From positions 186,001-250,000 of the forward strand of contig NZ_JAFKCV010000001.1 of the NCBI RefSeq assembly GCF_017254865.1: DNA of 64,000 nt, given 5' to 3'. Position numbers and translations under genes: made by a program. Below the pieces are notes generated by a model, which worked only from the letters and a program-made list of their open reading frames with translations, searched no databases and had not been told where the DNA came from. The first letter of the stretch is position 1, and each line of letters opens with the position of its first letter. The DNA comes from Bowmanella dokdonensis. Lineage in GTDB: Bacteria > Pseudomonadota > Gammaproteobacteria > Enterobacterales > Alteromonadaceae. This document shows positions 38,269 through 47,085 of the stretch, one piece after another.

Positions 38269-38784
38269 ATGGCCGAAAAACGTAATATCTTTTTAGTAGG
38301 GCCCATGGGTGCCGGTAAAAGCACCATAGGCAAACATCTAGCAGACGAACTTCACCTCGACTTTTATGACTCGGATCAGGAAATTGAGCGCCGTACGGGA
38401 GCCGACATTGCCTGGGTCTTCGATCTGGAAGGGGAGGAAGGCTTTCGCCTGCGCGAAGAAGATGTGATCAATGACCTGACCGAGATGCAGGGGATTGTCC
38501 TGGCTACCGGTGGTGGTTCGGTAATCAGCAAGAATGTTCGCAACCGGCTGGCGGCAAGAGGTATTGTCGTCTACCTGCAGACAACGATTGACAAGCAGGT
38601 GGCCCGCACACAGCGGGACAAGCGTCGTCCTCTGCTGCAGAACAATGATCCTGAAACCGTGCTGCGCAATCTTGCCGAAGAGCGTAATCCGCTCTATGAA
38701 GAAGTGGCCGATTATGTGGTGCAGACGGACGATCAGAGCGCCCGTGCGGTGGCCACCCAGATTATCGAAAAAATCGGCCTCTAG
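38269..38784 (+). CDS. aroK: Shikimate kinase I
   Basis: 171 residues. Walker [10 protein letters not shown], shikimate-binding [16 protein letters not shown] and the lid region RDKRRPLL. It phosphorylates shikimate on the way to chorismate. The next gene, aroB, begins 28 bases later, as in most gammaproteobacteria. Confidence 0.97.
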   Translation: MAEKRNIFLVGPMGAGKSTIGKHLADELHLDFYDSDQEIERRTGADIAWVFDLEGEEGFRLREEDVINDLTEMQGIVLATGGGSVISKNVRNRLAARGIVVYLQTTIDKQVARTQRDKRRPLLQNNDPETVLRNLAEERNPLYEEVADYVVQTDDQSARAVATQIIEKIGL

Positions 38785-38811
38785 TCACTGTCCTATCGGA
38801 GGGCTGCGCTC

Positions 38812-39888
38812 ATGAATACTTTGCAAGTTGAACTGGGTGAGCGTAGCTACCCCATCCATATCGGTGCCAATCTGCTGCACCAGCCCGATTTGCTACGCCA
38901 GTATCTGAAAACAGACAAGGTTGTGGTCATTACCAATCAGGTGGTGGACGTGCTTTATGCTGCCCTGCTCAGGGATATGCTGGATGGGGTGTCGGTGGAA
39001 TTTGTGGTCCTGCCTGATGGTGAACAATACAAATCCCTGGCCAGTTTCGAGTCCATCATCAGCCACCTGCTTGAGATTCAGGCTGCCCGCGACACGACCC
39101 TCATCGCCCTGGGCGGTGGAGTGGTTGGCGATCTGACGGGTTTTGTGGCGGCCTGTTATCAGCGCGGCATACCTTTTATTCAGATGCCCACCACCCTGCT
39201 TTCACAGGTGGACTCTTCGGTGGGCGGCAAGACCGCTGTCAATCACCCGCTGGGCAAGAATATGATTGGGGCTTTCTACCAGCCCAGAGCCGTCATTATC
39301 GATACCATGACCCTGTGCAGCCTGCCCAAACGGGAGTTCGCCGCTGGCATGGCGGAGGTCATCAAGTACGGGGTGATTTATGATGACAGTTTTTTCCGCT
39401 GGCTGGAGGAAAATCAACAGGGTCTGAAGGGCAAGAATCAGGCACTATTGCAGCAAATGATCCATCGTTGCTGCGAAATCAAGGCAGACATTGTCGCCAA
39501 GGATGAGAAAGAGCATGGTCTGCGTGCTTTGTTGAATCTGGGGCATACCTTTGGCCACGCGATTGAGGCCGAACAAGGCTATGGGAATTGGCTGCATGGG
39601 GAAGCCGTGGCAACGGGCATTGTTCTTGCTTGCGAAGTGGCACAGCGTAAGGAATGGATGACAGAGTCAGAAGTTTGGCGGGTCAAAACACTGTTGGGTG
39701 CTTTTGAGCTGCCTCTGACTGCGCCGACGGGAATGGGTTATGAGCAATTTGTCCGGCATATGAAGCATGACAAGAAAGTGCAGGACAGCAGGATCCGTTT
39801 TGTTATTCCCACAGGGATAGGCAGCGCTGTAGTCACAGACGAAGTGGAAGAAGCCCTCCTCAAAGATCTGCTGAACGCTTCGTCCTAA
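38812..39888 (+). CDS. aroB: 3-dehydroquinate synthase
   Basis: 358 residues. NAD-binding GGGVVGDLTGFVAACYQRG, substrate loop PTTLLSQVDSSVGGKTAVNH and zinc ligands in EVIKYG, LGHTFGHAIE and LHGEAVA. It cyclises DAHP to 3-dehydroquinate in the shikimate pathway. It is the housekeeping sugar-phosphate cyclase; a second, divergent member of the superfamily is eboD at 52088-53284. Confidence 0.97.
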   Translation: MNTLQVELGERSYPIHIGANLLHQPDLLRQYLKTDKVVVITNQVVDVLYAALLRDMLDGVSVEFVVLPDGEQYKSLASFESIISHLLEIQAARDTTLIALGGGVVGDLTGFVAACYQRGIPFIQMPTTLLSQVDSSVGGKTAVNHPLGKNMIGAFYQPRAVIIDTMTLCSLPKREFAAGMAEVIKYGVIYDDSFFRWLEENQQGLKGKNQALLQQMIHRCCEIKADIVAKDEKEHGLRALLNLGHTFGHAIEAEQGYGNWLHGEAVATGIVLACEVAQRKEWMTESEVWRVKTLLGAFELPLTAPTGMGYEQFVRHMKHDKKVQDSRIRFVIPTGIGSAVVTDEVEEALLKDLLNASS

Positions 39889-39938
39889 TCCGGTCAATCC
39901 AACGGTGGAATACTGACCGGCAGTTAAGGAACCAGGCA

Positions 39939-41339
39939 GTGCAAGCGGCATTTATTGACCTACATAAAAGACTGCAACATCTGACCAGCTTTGCTGCCGG
40001 TCTGGTGCTGCTGGCCGGCGAGGACAGAAACCGGCAGCAGGCTTTCGCAACAGAGTTCCTTGGTGAACAGGACCCCTCTACCAATATTGCGTTGCTCAGG
40101 GCTGCAGAAGGCCGGGAAGATGCAGCGTACCGGCATCAGCTCATCAGCCAGTTGGTGGGTAATGTACGCCTTGACAGCAAACGTCCTCTGACCCAGACCC
40201 TGTTGAAGATTTGTGATCAGCAGGATCAGGCAGTGATGATCGCCATTTCTGCCGCAGAGCATTTGTCCGGTGGCCTGGTGCAGGAACTGTGGGCCATGGT
40301 CCAGCACCAGTCTGCCAGGGGGAAGGCTTTCTGTGTTATTTTACTGGGGAGTAAGGCGTGGGCGCTGGCGGCCCGGGAAAAGCTCCCGTCGCCGGGACAG
40401 CCCGTGCTGTTGAACGTGGAGTTCGATGCCGCAGCAGAAAAACAGCTCTCTGAACTGGATCAATTGATTGCACAGAAGCGCCAGGCCTTCAATCAGCGAC
40501 TGGCAAACAGGCAGATTGCCCCCCTTGATGCACCGGCCCCCCTAACAGCCAGGGTGTGGTTTCGCGTCCTGATCCTGTTTGCCTTTCTGACCTGTTTTGC
40601 TGCCCTGCTCATATGGTTGTATCCACAATCTCTGAATCTGTTGTGGCCGGACAGTGCCCAAACCAAGACGCCGACGCCAAACACGCGGCCACTGTCCGCC
40701 CCGCAAGCAACCCAGGCTGCAGAAACAGCGCCAACAGAACAGCCCCCCGCCGTCGAGTCGCGACCCGACCCCGTTCCAACCCAGGTCGAAGACGAGGGGC
40801 AGACTGTGACTGACTGGGCAGAAGAAGTTCAGAAGATGCAGCAGAAATTAAAGGAATCACCCAAGGCTGAAGCTGAGCCGGCAGCCCAGGCGTTGAATGA
40901 AATCAAAGAGACTGGGCCGCAAACAGCCGAACCCGTTGCACAGCTTCCCGCGTCACCGGTTATTGAAGAGCCAGAGGCGTCCGAACCGGGCAGGCAGCAG
41001 CTAGATGACAGTGTCCCCACCCCCAATCAATGGCTCTGGGACGAACAGAAGCTGCTGGCCTTGCCGGAAAACAGTTACCTGCTGCAGCTTTTCGCCGCCA
41101 GCGATCCACAAGTACTGGCAGCAGCGGTGCGGGATTTGGGACTGGCAGACAAGACCTGGCGCTACCAGACCCAAAGGTATGGCGGTCCCTGGCATGTTCT
41201 GCTTAGCAATCAGGTCTTTGCCAGTCTGGAGGAAGCCAGAGCTGCCGTGTCCGGGTTGCCTCAGACCGTTCAGGCTGCCAGTCCTTTCGCCAAGACCCTG
41301 GGGCAGATCCGCAGTGAGATCTTGCGGGAGCCGGAATAA
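39939..41339 (+). CDS. damX: SPOR-domain cell-division protein, DamX-like
   Basis: 466 residues from a GTG with TAAGGA 8 bases upstream. A cytoplasmic N-terminal region (1-205, with a degenerate nucleotide-binding-like stretch LLAGEDRNRQQ), one membrane helix (about 206-228), a Pro/Glu/Ala/Thr-rich periplasmic linker (230-360) and a C-terminal SPOR domain (about 378-455, YLLQLFAASD and WHVLLSNQVFASLEEARAAV) that would bind denuded septal glycan. It lies between aroB and dam, as DamX does. Confidence 0.92.
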   Translation: MQAAFIDLHKRLQHLTSFAAGLVLLAGEDRNRQQAFATEFLGEQDPSTNIALLRAAEGREDAAYRHQLISQLVGNVRLDSKRPLTQTLLKICDQQDQAVMIAISAAEHLSGGLVQELWAMVQHQSARGKAFCVILLGSKAWALAAREKLPSPGQPVLLNVEFDAAAEKQLSELDQLIAQKRQAFNQRLANRQIAPLDAPAPLTARVWFRVLILFAFLTCFAALLIWLYPQSLNLLWPDSAQTKTPTPNTRPLSAPQATQAAETAPTEQPPAVESRPDPVPTQVEDEGQTVTDWAEEVQKMQQKLKESPKAEAEPAAQALNEIKETGPQTAEPVAQLPASPVIEEPEASEPGRQQLDDSVPTPNQWLWDEQKLLALPENSYLLQLFAASDPQVLAAAVRDLGLADKTWRYQTQRYGGPWHVLLSNQVFASLEEARAAVSGLPQTVQAASPFAKTLGQIRSEILREPE

Positions 41340-41404
41340 TTTTGTCTCAACAAGGCCGGATATTCAGTTACAATCCAGCCTTTGTGCGGTAGCAGTGGCC
41401 CCGG

Positions 41405-42235
41405 ATGGATAATAAGAAATGCCGCGCCTTCCTGAAGTGGGCAGGCGGCAAATACACTCTGGTCAATGAAATCAGCAGCCGGTTACCCGAGGGGAGCCGG
41501 TTGATTGAGCCTTTTGTCGGCGCCGGATCGGTGTTTCTCAATACCCATTATCCTGACTATCTGTTGAATGATATCAATCCGGACCTGGTCAACCTGTATC
41601 GCATTTTGCAGATCCGCCCGCAACAATATGTGCATGACGCCCGACAATTGTTTGTACCGCAGAACAATCAGTCCGACCAATACTATGCCCTGCGCGAGGA
41701 ATTCAATCTAAGCGCCGATCCCTATCACCGCTCCCTGCTGTTTCTGTATCTTAACCGGCATGGCTACAACGGCTTGTGCCGATACAACCTGTCCGGTAAG
41801 TTCAACGTGCCTTTCGGACGTTATAAGCAACCTTACTTTCCCGAAAGAGAACTCTATCGTTTTGCCGAGAAAGCCCAGGGAATGACGTTTACCTGCAAGC
41901 CTTTTGCCGAGGTTTTCCAGATGGCCAGGCCAGGGGATGTGATCTATTGCGATCCGCCTTACGCCCCCGTCAGTCGCACGGCCAACTTTACCAGCTATGC
42001 CAGCAATGGCTTCTCCATGGCGGAGCAGAGCCGGTTGGCGGATCATGCCAGGGCCATGGCCGAACAGGGCATCAGGGTATTGATCAGCAACCACGATACG
42101 GAGCAGACCCGGGATCTCTATGCAGGAGCAGAGTTGTCATTGCTCAAGGTGGGGCGTTTTATCAGTCAGAAAGGCCACAAGCGCAGCAAGGTCAACGAAC
42201 TGCTGGCCCTGTTCAGTCCTGCGCCGGAAGCTTAA
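41405..42235 (+). CDS. dam: DNA adenine methylase (GATC)
   Basis: 276 residues. Alpha-class N6-adenine methyltransferase with SAM motif FLKWAGGK (residues 9-16), FVGAGSVFLN and the catalytic DPPY in DVIYCDPPYAP. GHKRSKVNELL near the C-terminus is typical of Dam. It would methylate GATC and serve mismatch repair and replication control. The stop overlaps the converging DUF2970 gene by 4 bases. Confidence 0.97.
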   Translation: MDNKKCRAFLKWAGGKYTLVNEISSRLPEGSRLIEPFVGAGSVFLNTHYPDYLLNDINPDLVNLYRILQIRPQQYVHDARQLFVPQNNQSDQYYALREEFNLSADPYHRSLLFLYLNRHGYNGLCRYNLSGKFNVPFGRYKQPYFPERELYRFAEKAQGMTFTCKPFAEVFQMARPGDVIYCDPPYAPVSRTANFTSYASNGFSMAEQSRLADHARAMAEQGIRVLISNHDTEQTRDLYAGAELSLLKVGRFISQKGHKRSKVNELLALFSPAPEA

Positions 42236-42423
42236 ACCAGGCTGTTGACCAGCAGTATCAGACTCACAACGAACAGGACCACAAACAGGACGCCAACCAA
42301 CAAAAAGGGCAGGGCAGAGTGATGTGCGAAATCCTGCTGACGGTTTTTATCGCTCTGTACCCCAAAGGCACTGGCTGCCACGCTTTTGAAGATTTGAAAC
42401 CAGGAAGGTTTGGAATCAGGCAT
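42232..42423 (-). CDS. DUF2970 small membrane protein
   Basis: 63 residues. An N-terminal soluble part with the family motif SAFGVQSDKNRQQDF and one C-terminal membrane helix (about 40-61, LPFLLVGVLFVVLFVVSLILL). DUF2970 proteins have no known function. The start codon overlaps the stop of the preceding 109-residue gene (TGATG). Confidence 0.85.
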   Translation of the reverse strand: MPDSKPSWFQIFKSVAASAFGVQSDKNRQQDFAHHSALPFLLVGVLFVVLFVVSLILLVNSLV

Positions 42424-42752
42424 CAGGAAGAGGTTTGCTGATCTTGGGCTTCATCGTGATATCTGGACAGCAGTTCAAGCAAATCCAGAAAATGGAACTG
42501 GGTCAGCTCATTGCCGCCCTTCAGCCAGGATGACCAACTGACTTCTGACTGCTGGCCTGTAGCGCAACGGTTGAGGGGGTGACTCAGGGGCAGGCTGTGA
42601 TCCAGCTCAATACCTGAATTACAACTGCACGCCAGGGTACCTTCAGAGGCAGGGGCCAATATAGACCACGTCAACGCCAGGGTCAGGCCTGTTGCCGCCG
42701 TCAACATCATCCTGATTTTGCCAGACATAAGATTACCGAAGAGTTTATCCAA
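42423..42752 (-). CDS. Small exported Cys-containing protein of unknown function
   Basis: 109 residues, or 101 if translation starts at the ATG of MSGKIRMML. A hydrophobic segment (about 14-34) looks like a signal peptide or anchor, followed by ACSCNSGIELDHSLPLSHP with two Cys and a third Cys at NRCATG. The C-terminal part is acidic and Gln-rich. No family was recognised. It is coupled to the DUF2970 gene by a one-base overlap, which supports its being real. Confidence 0.6.
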   Translation of the reverse strand: MDKLFGNLMSGKIRMMLTAATGLTLALTWSILAPASEGTLACSCNSGIELDHSLPLSHPLNRCATGQQSEVSWSSWLKGGNELTQFHFLDLLELLSRYHDEAQDQQTSS

Positions 42753-42828
42753 CTCGCATTATTATACGTTAGTTGAAAGTTTGAACAACTGCCCCTGGCG
42801 CACAAAATGTGCGGTTAATCTCAAGGTG

Positions 42829-42860
42829 GAAAAAGGCCAGGGCAGCATGGCTGTCCTGGC
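42829..42860 (-). terminator. Rho-independent terminator of the porin gene
   Basis: On the minus strand GCCAGG-A-CAGC pairs with GCTG-C-CCTGGC around a CAT loop (10 pairs, one mismatch), followed by CTTTTTCC. It lies 15 bases after the stop of the TorF-family gene. Confidence 0.75.
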
Positions 42861-42874
42861 TTGTGACAGGAAAA

Positions 42875-43552
42875 TTAGAAGCTGGTTCCCCAACTGACGA
42901 CAAATTTGGTGTCATCGTCGCCGGATTCATCATCGGCCTTGGACAGAGTAAAAGTGAAATCCCCCTTGCTCAGGTCGAGCTGGAAGTGACCGTAGTCCAC
43001 GTCTCCATAGACTGCTTCGTCTTCGTCGAAGGCATAGTAGCCGTAGGTCAGTCCCAGGGAATATTCCTGTGGCAGGGCAAAGCTGTAAGACGCGTAGTAA
43101 TAGAGATCCCCCTGGCCAAACGGGGCGTCATCATCAGCATCGCTGTTCAGGGTATAGGCCAGTCCAAAGCCAAAATCACCAAAGGTGCCGTTGAAATAGG
43201 CTTCGCCGAAATTGGAGTCGTCATACTCCTCTTCAGGGTAGTAGTAATAGATATAACCGACGTCGTAGCCGAAGGCTCCCGCCTCGCCGCCAAATCCGGC
43301 GTACCAGTCCATTTCGGTTCCACCGCCATTTCCCCAGTCCACGGAGCCTATCCAGGTGCCTGCGTAGAAGCCACTCTCATCGGTATAGTCCAGGCCGCCG
43401 GAAACCGAAGGTTTGTCGGCGCTCTGTGTGACCCCGCGCCACAGATAATTGCTGGTTACGCCGATGTTGGCGCTGACTTCCGCCAGGCTGGCCTGGCTGT
43501 ATAAAGACATGCCCAGTAATGTGGCAATGGCCAATGTTTTCTTCTGCAACAT
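42875..43552 (-). CDS. TorF-family putative porin (TIGR02001/Gcw_chp)
   Basis: 225 residues from the ATG at 43552, preceded by AGGAG; upstream frame is not conserved. The signal peptide ends at SLAEVSA. The mature part starts with the family motif NIGVTSNYLWRGVTQS and continues as beta strands rich in Gly, Tyr and Asp, ending in VVSWGTSF with the outer-membrane C-terminal Phe. Acidic loops (YYPEEEYDDSN, DADDDAP, FDEDEA) are striking. Function is not established; an outer-membrane channel is likely. A sigma-54 promoter and an NtrC-like site upstream point to nitrogen control. Confidence 0.88.
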   Translation of the reverse strand: MLQKKTLAIATLLGMSLYSQASLAEVSANIGVTSNYLWRGVTQSADKPSVSGGLDYTDESGFYAGTWIGSVDWGNGGGTEMDWYAGFGGEAGAFGYDVGYIYYYYPEEEYDDSNFGEAYFNGTFGDFGFGLAYTLNSDADDDAPFGQGDLYYYASYSFALPQEYSLGLTYGYYAFDEDEAVYGDVDYGHFQLDLSKGDFTFTLSKADDESGDDDTKFVVSWGTSF

Positions 43553-43588
43553 GTGTGCTCTCCTGTTTATGATTGTGCTGTCTGTTTC

Positions 43589-43605
43589 AGCAAGCTTGGT
43601 GCCGG
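43589..43605 (-). promoter_or_regulatory. Sigma-54 (-24/-12) promoter of the TorF-family porin gene
   Basis: The minus strand reads CCGGCACCAAGCTTGCT, matching the RpoN pattern TGGCAC-N5-TTGCA/T at all but the first base of TGGCAC, with the exact GG-N10-GC spacing. The predicted start is about 26 bases before the start codon, leaving room for the AGGAG ribosome site. Confidence 0.65.
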
Positions 43606-43732
43606 TGTGGAACAATCTGCAGAAATCCATCCTGAATGCCGGTAAGGTAATGAAAAACAAAGTTAAATTATTTGTCGCCGGTCATGGAAGCGACCGGTTC
43701 GGGTTGGGACAGGAGCAGGGGAGCTCACGGTT

Positions 43733-43771
43733 TGCACCAAGATGGAGCGGGGTGGGTTGCACTGGTGCAAC
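43733..43771 (-). promoter_or_regulatory. NtrC-type upstream activator sites
   Basis: TGCACCA-AGA-TGGAGCG (43733-43749) matches the NtrC palindrome TGCACCA-N3-TGGTGCA at 12 of 14 defined positions. Next to it GTTGCAC-TG-GTGCAAC (43756-43771) is a perfect dyad with the same half-site but closer spacing. Both lie about 160-185 bases upstream of the predicted sigma-54 start, a normal enhancer distance. Confidence 0.5.
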
Positions 43772-43810
43772 TCGATGCGGCTTTTGTAAACCCGCTATTT
43801 TGGGTATGTT

Positions 43811-43845
43811 ATACCGATTCCGTTAACCACTGGTGGAATCGGTAT
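43811..43845. repeat. 11-bp inverted repeat upstream of rpe
   Basis: ATACCGATTCC (43811-43821) and GGAATCGGTAT (43835-43845) are exact complements around a 13-base loop, 30 bases before the rpe start. There is no T-run. It may be an operator for rpe, the end signal of a divergent transcript, or a dispersed repeat related to the palindrome at 16538. The rest of the 323-base gap 43553-43875 holds only the sigma-54 and NtrC elements. Confidence 0.5.
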
Positions 43846-43875
43846 CACACAACCAGAAAAAGGAAAATCGAGCTC

Positions 43876-44553
43876 ATGCAGCCATTGCTTATTGCCCCGT
43901 CCATTTTATCTGCAGACTTCGCCCGCCTGGGTCAGGAGGTGGAAGAGGTTCTGCAGGCAGGAGCCGATCTTATCCACTTCGACGTGATGGATAACCACTA
44001 TGTGCCCAACCTGACTTTTGGCCCCATGATCTGCAGCGCACTGCGCAACTACGGCATCAAAGCCGATATTGATGTGCATCTGATGGTCAGGCCGGTGGAC
44101 AGCCTGATAGGTATGTTTGCCGAGGCCGGAGCCACCATGATCAGTTTCCATCCTGAGGCGTCAGACCATGTGGATCGCTCGGTACAGTTGATCCGGCAGG
44201 CAGGATGCAAGGCAGGGCTGGTGCTTAATCCGGCAACACCGCTTCATTATCTGGATCACATGCTGGACAAGCTGGACTATGTCCTGCTGATGTCGGTCAA
44301 TCCTGGCTTTGGCGGGCAGTCCTTTATTCCTTCGACCCTGGACAAACTGCGCCAGGTCAGACAACGGGTGCGTGAATCGGGCCGGGCAATCCGAATCGAA
44401 ATTGACGGCGGCGTAAAAGTCGATAATATTCGCGCCATCGCTGAAGCTGGCGCCGATATGTTTGTTTCCGGTTCAGCCATCTTCAATCAGCCCGATTATG
44501 GTCAGGTGATTCAGGCCATGCGCCAGGAACTGGCCCAGGCAGAACTAGATTAG
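43876..44553 (+). CDS. rpe: Ribulose-phosphate 3-epimerase
   Basis: 225 residues from the ATG at 43876 ([19 protein letters not shown]). TIM barrel with metal ligands in [17 protein letters not shown] and VNPGFGGQ, and the phosphate-binding EIDGGV and VSGSAIF. It interconverts ribulose-5-phosphate and xylulose-5-phosphate. In E. coli gph lies between rpe and trpS; here trpS follows after 19 bases and gph is missing. Confidence 0.97.
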   Translation: MQPLLIAPSILSADFARLGQEVEEVLQAGADLIHFDVMDNHYVPNLTFGPMICSALRNYGIKADIDVHLMVRPVDSLIGMFAEAGATMISFHPEASDHVDRSVQLIRQAGCKAGLVLNPATPLHYLDHMLDKLDYVLLMSVNPGFGGQSFIPSTLDKLRQVRQRVRESGRAIRIEIDGGVKVDNIRAIAEAGADMFVSGSAIFNQPDYGQVIQAMRQELAQAELD

Positions 44554-44572
44554 ATCAGCAGGATATCTTCGT

Positions 44573-45577
44573 ATGAGCAACCCGGTAGTATTAAGCGGCT
44601 GTCAGCCATCAGGACAACTGACCATAGGCAACTATATGGGAGCGCTCAAACAGTGGGTGGCCATGCAGCAGGATTACGACTGCCTGTACATGCTGGTGGA
44701 TTTGCATGCCATCACAGTGCGCCAGGACCCCGCAGCCTTGCGTGAGGCGACCCTGGATGGATTGGCCCTGTATCTGGCTTGTGGCATCGACCCGAACAGA
44801 AGCACCCTGTTTATCCAGTCCCAGGTGCCTGAACATGCACAACTGGCCTGGGTGCTGAACTGCTATACCCAGATGGGCGAGTTAAACCGAATGACCCAGT
44901 TCAAGGACAAATCGGCGAAGAACGTCAACAATATTAACGCCGGGCTGTTTACTTATCCCATCCTGATGGCGGCAGATATTCTGATTTATCAGGCCCAGCA
45001 GGTCCCGGTAGGTGATGACCAGAAGCAGCATCTGGAACTGGCCCGGGACATTGCTATTCGCTTCAATAATCTGTATGGCGAGGCCTTTACCGTGCCTGAG
45101 CCTTATATTCCCGAATTTGGCGCCAGAATAATGAGCCTGCAGGACCCGGGCAGGAAGATGTCCAAGTCCGACGATAATCCAAACAACTTCATCGGTCTGC
45201 TGGAAGAGCCGAAGAAAGTTGCCAAGAAGATCAAGCGGGCGGTGACCGACTCCGACGAACAGGCACGTATCTACTTCGATCCTAAGGAGAAGGCCGGGGT
45301 GTCCAACCTGCTGACCCTGCTCTCCGGCGCCACCGGACGCACTATCGAGTCGCTGGTGCCCGAATATGAGGGCAAAATGTATGGCCATCTCAAAGGAGAC
45401 GTCGCGGATGCTGTAGTCGCGCTGCTCGAGCCCATCCAGCAGCGTTTTGTCCGGTTGCGTAATGACCGGGCTGAATTGAACCGTATTATGGCTGAAGGAG
45501 CCCACAAGGCCAGTGAAAGAGCAGCCAGTACACTGGCCCGCGTGTACGAAGCGGTAGGTTTTATACCCCGTCCCTGA
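44573..45577 (+). CDS. trpS: Tryptophan-tRNA ligase
   Basis: 334 residues. Class I synthetase with the HIGH-like motif in [13 protein letters not shown] and KMSKS in [11 protein letters not shown]. The N-terminal domain binds tryptophan ([24 protein letters not shown]). It charges tRNA-Trp. It is probably co-transcribed with rpe. Confidence 0.97.
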   Translation: MSNPVVLSGCQPSGQLTIGNYMGALKQWVAMQQDYDCLYMLVDLHAITVRQDPAALREATLDGLALYLACGIDPNRSTLFIQSQVPEHAQLAWVLNCYTQMGELNRMTQFKDKSAKNVNNINAGLFTYPILMAADILIYQAQQVPVGDDQKQHLELARDIAIRFNNLYGEAFTVPEPYIPEFGARIMSLQDPGRKMSKSDDNPNNFIGLLEEPKKVAKKIKRAVTDSDEQARIYFDPKEKAGVSNLLTLLSGATGRTIESLVPEYEGKMYGHLKGDVADAVVALLEPIQQRFVRLRNDRAELNRIMAEGAHKASERAASTLARVYEAVGFIPRP

Positions 45578-45591
45578 GAGACGGGCGGCTG

Positions 45592-46284
45592 CTAGCCACC
45601 CAAGGCTTCGAAATCTGTCAGCAGCAGGGCGAAGCTGATGGCGGCGAAAGCGTCCTGCCATTGTTCGGTCAGGGGTTGCCAGACCAACAGGCGACCGCGG
45701 TTGACGGTTTCCACCGACCAGAGTACCTGTCTGTCCCGTTTAATACTAAAGCCCAGGGGAACCGGACTGATCAAAGGACTGCCTTCCAGCTCATGTACCG
45801 ATTCGAGCTTTAGCTGCACATCATCAAACTGAAAATCCGCTGACAGCCGGTTCAGATAGTCCGCCCTCAGGGCAAAACTGAACGGCTTGGGGCCGGCAAA
45901 ACGACATTCCAGCAACGGCAGATGGCCAAAGGTAGGATCCAGCCCGATAGAGCGGTAGCTGAGCTCCACGGACTTGCCCCGGCATTCGGCCAGTACGCCG
46001 CTGTTAGTAATGAACTGGCGTTTCTGGTAATGGCCGGTAAGCTCCACTTTCCAGAGCGGGAAACCGGCGCTCCACAAACCACCGTCCGACATCTCGGTAG
46101 TTTGCCACTTGCCAGCCTGCACTGGAGTGTCCCATCGGTAAGGGTTGGCACCCGTCACCAGATACTGGTCCTGAACCGGTCCGTCCGCCAGCCTCATCTG
46201 TGTACTTTGGCAGGCAGCCAGGTAGTAAAGGGTGGAAACAAGGACAAGCATTTTTGCCAGCAGGCCGGCAGTTTTTGTGAACAT
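45592..46284 (-). CDS. Lipoprotein of unknown function
   Basis: 230 residues. Lipoprotein signal with lipobox LAAC (C25). The mature part is mostly beta-like with several conserved-looking aromatic motifs (GANPYRWDTP, GLWSAGFPLWKVELTG, LLVWQPLTEQWQ). No family was recognised and no active-site motif is visible. It converges on trpS with a 14-base gap and is divergent from pabA; 181 bases separate the two starts. Confidence 0.7.
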   Translation of the reverse strand: MFTKTAGLLAKMLVLVSTLYYLAACQSTQMRLADGPVQDQYLVTGANPYRWDTPVQAGKWQTTEMSDGGLWSAGFPLWKVELTGHYQKRQFITNSGVLAECRGKSVELSYRSIGLDPTFGHLPLLECRFAGPKPFSFALRADYLNRLSADFQFDDVQLKLESVHELEGSPLISPVPLGFSIKRDRQVLWSVETVNRGRLLVWQPLTEQWQDAFAAISFALLLTDFEALGG

Positions 46285-46465
46285 GGCAGATCCGGATGAC
46301 TCAGACGCTGGGCGAGATTTTAACTCCGCAGGCCTGTGGGTATCTGTATCCGTTTGTGACGATTCTTGAACGAGTTGATGAAGGTTTTTTTAACCGGAGG
46401 GCGGATTTGTCTGCCGGGAATCGGGTATGATTGCGCGCCCAGAGCCAATACTGAATTTCCCCTGC

Positions 46466-47071
46466 ATGCTGTTGATGATCGACAATTATGACTCCTTTAG
46501 CCACAATCTGGTCCGCTACTTCCGGGAACTGGGTCAGCAGGTGGAAGTCGTTCGCAATGATCAACTGAGCGTCGAGCAGATAGCAGCCCGTCGTCCCGAC
46601 TACCTGGTATTGTCTCCCGGCCCCTGCACGCCCAATGAATCAGGCATTACACTGGCCGCCATTGATAAATATGCCGGCGTGATCCCCATATTGGGTGTTT
46701 GTCTGGGATACCAGGCCATCGGACAGGTTTTCGGCGCCTCAGTGGTCAGGGCAGAACGAGTGATGCACGGCAAAACCTCACGACTGGGCCATGCCCACTC
46801 TCCCTTGTTCCAGGGGGTTGATAATCCCTTCCTCGCCACACGCTACCATTCGCTGGTTCTGGCCAGCCAGAGCATCCCCAACGAATTCAGGGTGACGGCC
46901 TGGGTGGAAGATGCCGCAGAGCAGGGCACACCCATGGCCATAGAACACCGCTCCCTGCCTCTTTGCGGTGTACAGTTCCATCCTGAGTCGGTGATGACAC
47001 CGGCCGGCCATCAGATACTGAGCAATTTCCTGCAGGCCAGGCCAGGCACCCAGTCTGGCCGGTTAGCCTGA
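46466..47071 (+). CDS. pabA: Aminodeoxychorismate synthase glutamine amidotransferase subunit
   Basis: 201 residues from the ATG at 46466 (MLLMIDNYDSFSHN); starting at the third Met is also possible. Class I amidotransferase triad: Cys in GVCLGYQAIG, His and Glu in VQFHPESV. It feeds ammonia to PabB for folate synthesis; such subunits often also serve anthranilate synthase (TrpG). No trpE or pabB is adjacent, so the choice of PabA over TrpG rests on sequence style. It converges on eboF. Confidence 0.85.
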   Translation: MLLMIDNYDSFSHNLVRYFRELGQQVEVVRNDQLSVEQIAARRPDYLVLSPGPCTPNESGITLAAIDKYAGVIPILGVCLGYQAIGQVFGASVVRAERVMHGKTSRLGHAHSPLFQGVDNPFLATRYHSLVLASQSIPNEFRVTAWVEDAAEQGTPMAIEHRSLPLCGVQFHPESVMTPAGHQILSNFLQARPGTQSGRLA

Positions 47072-47085
47072 CGGCCAGACGTGGT

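Noticed and set aside
43756-43771. Second full NtrC site
   Set aside because: The half-sites are perfect but their spacing is 2 bases instead of the expected 7, so it was kept only as an accessory dyad.
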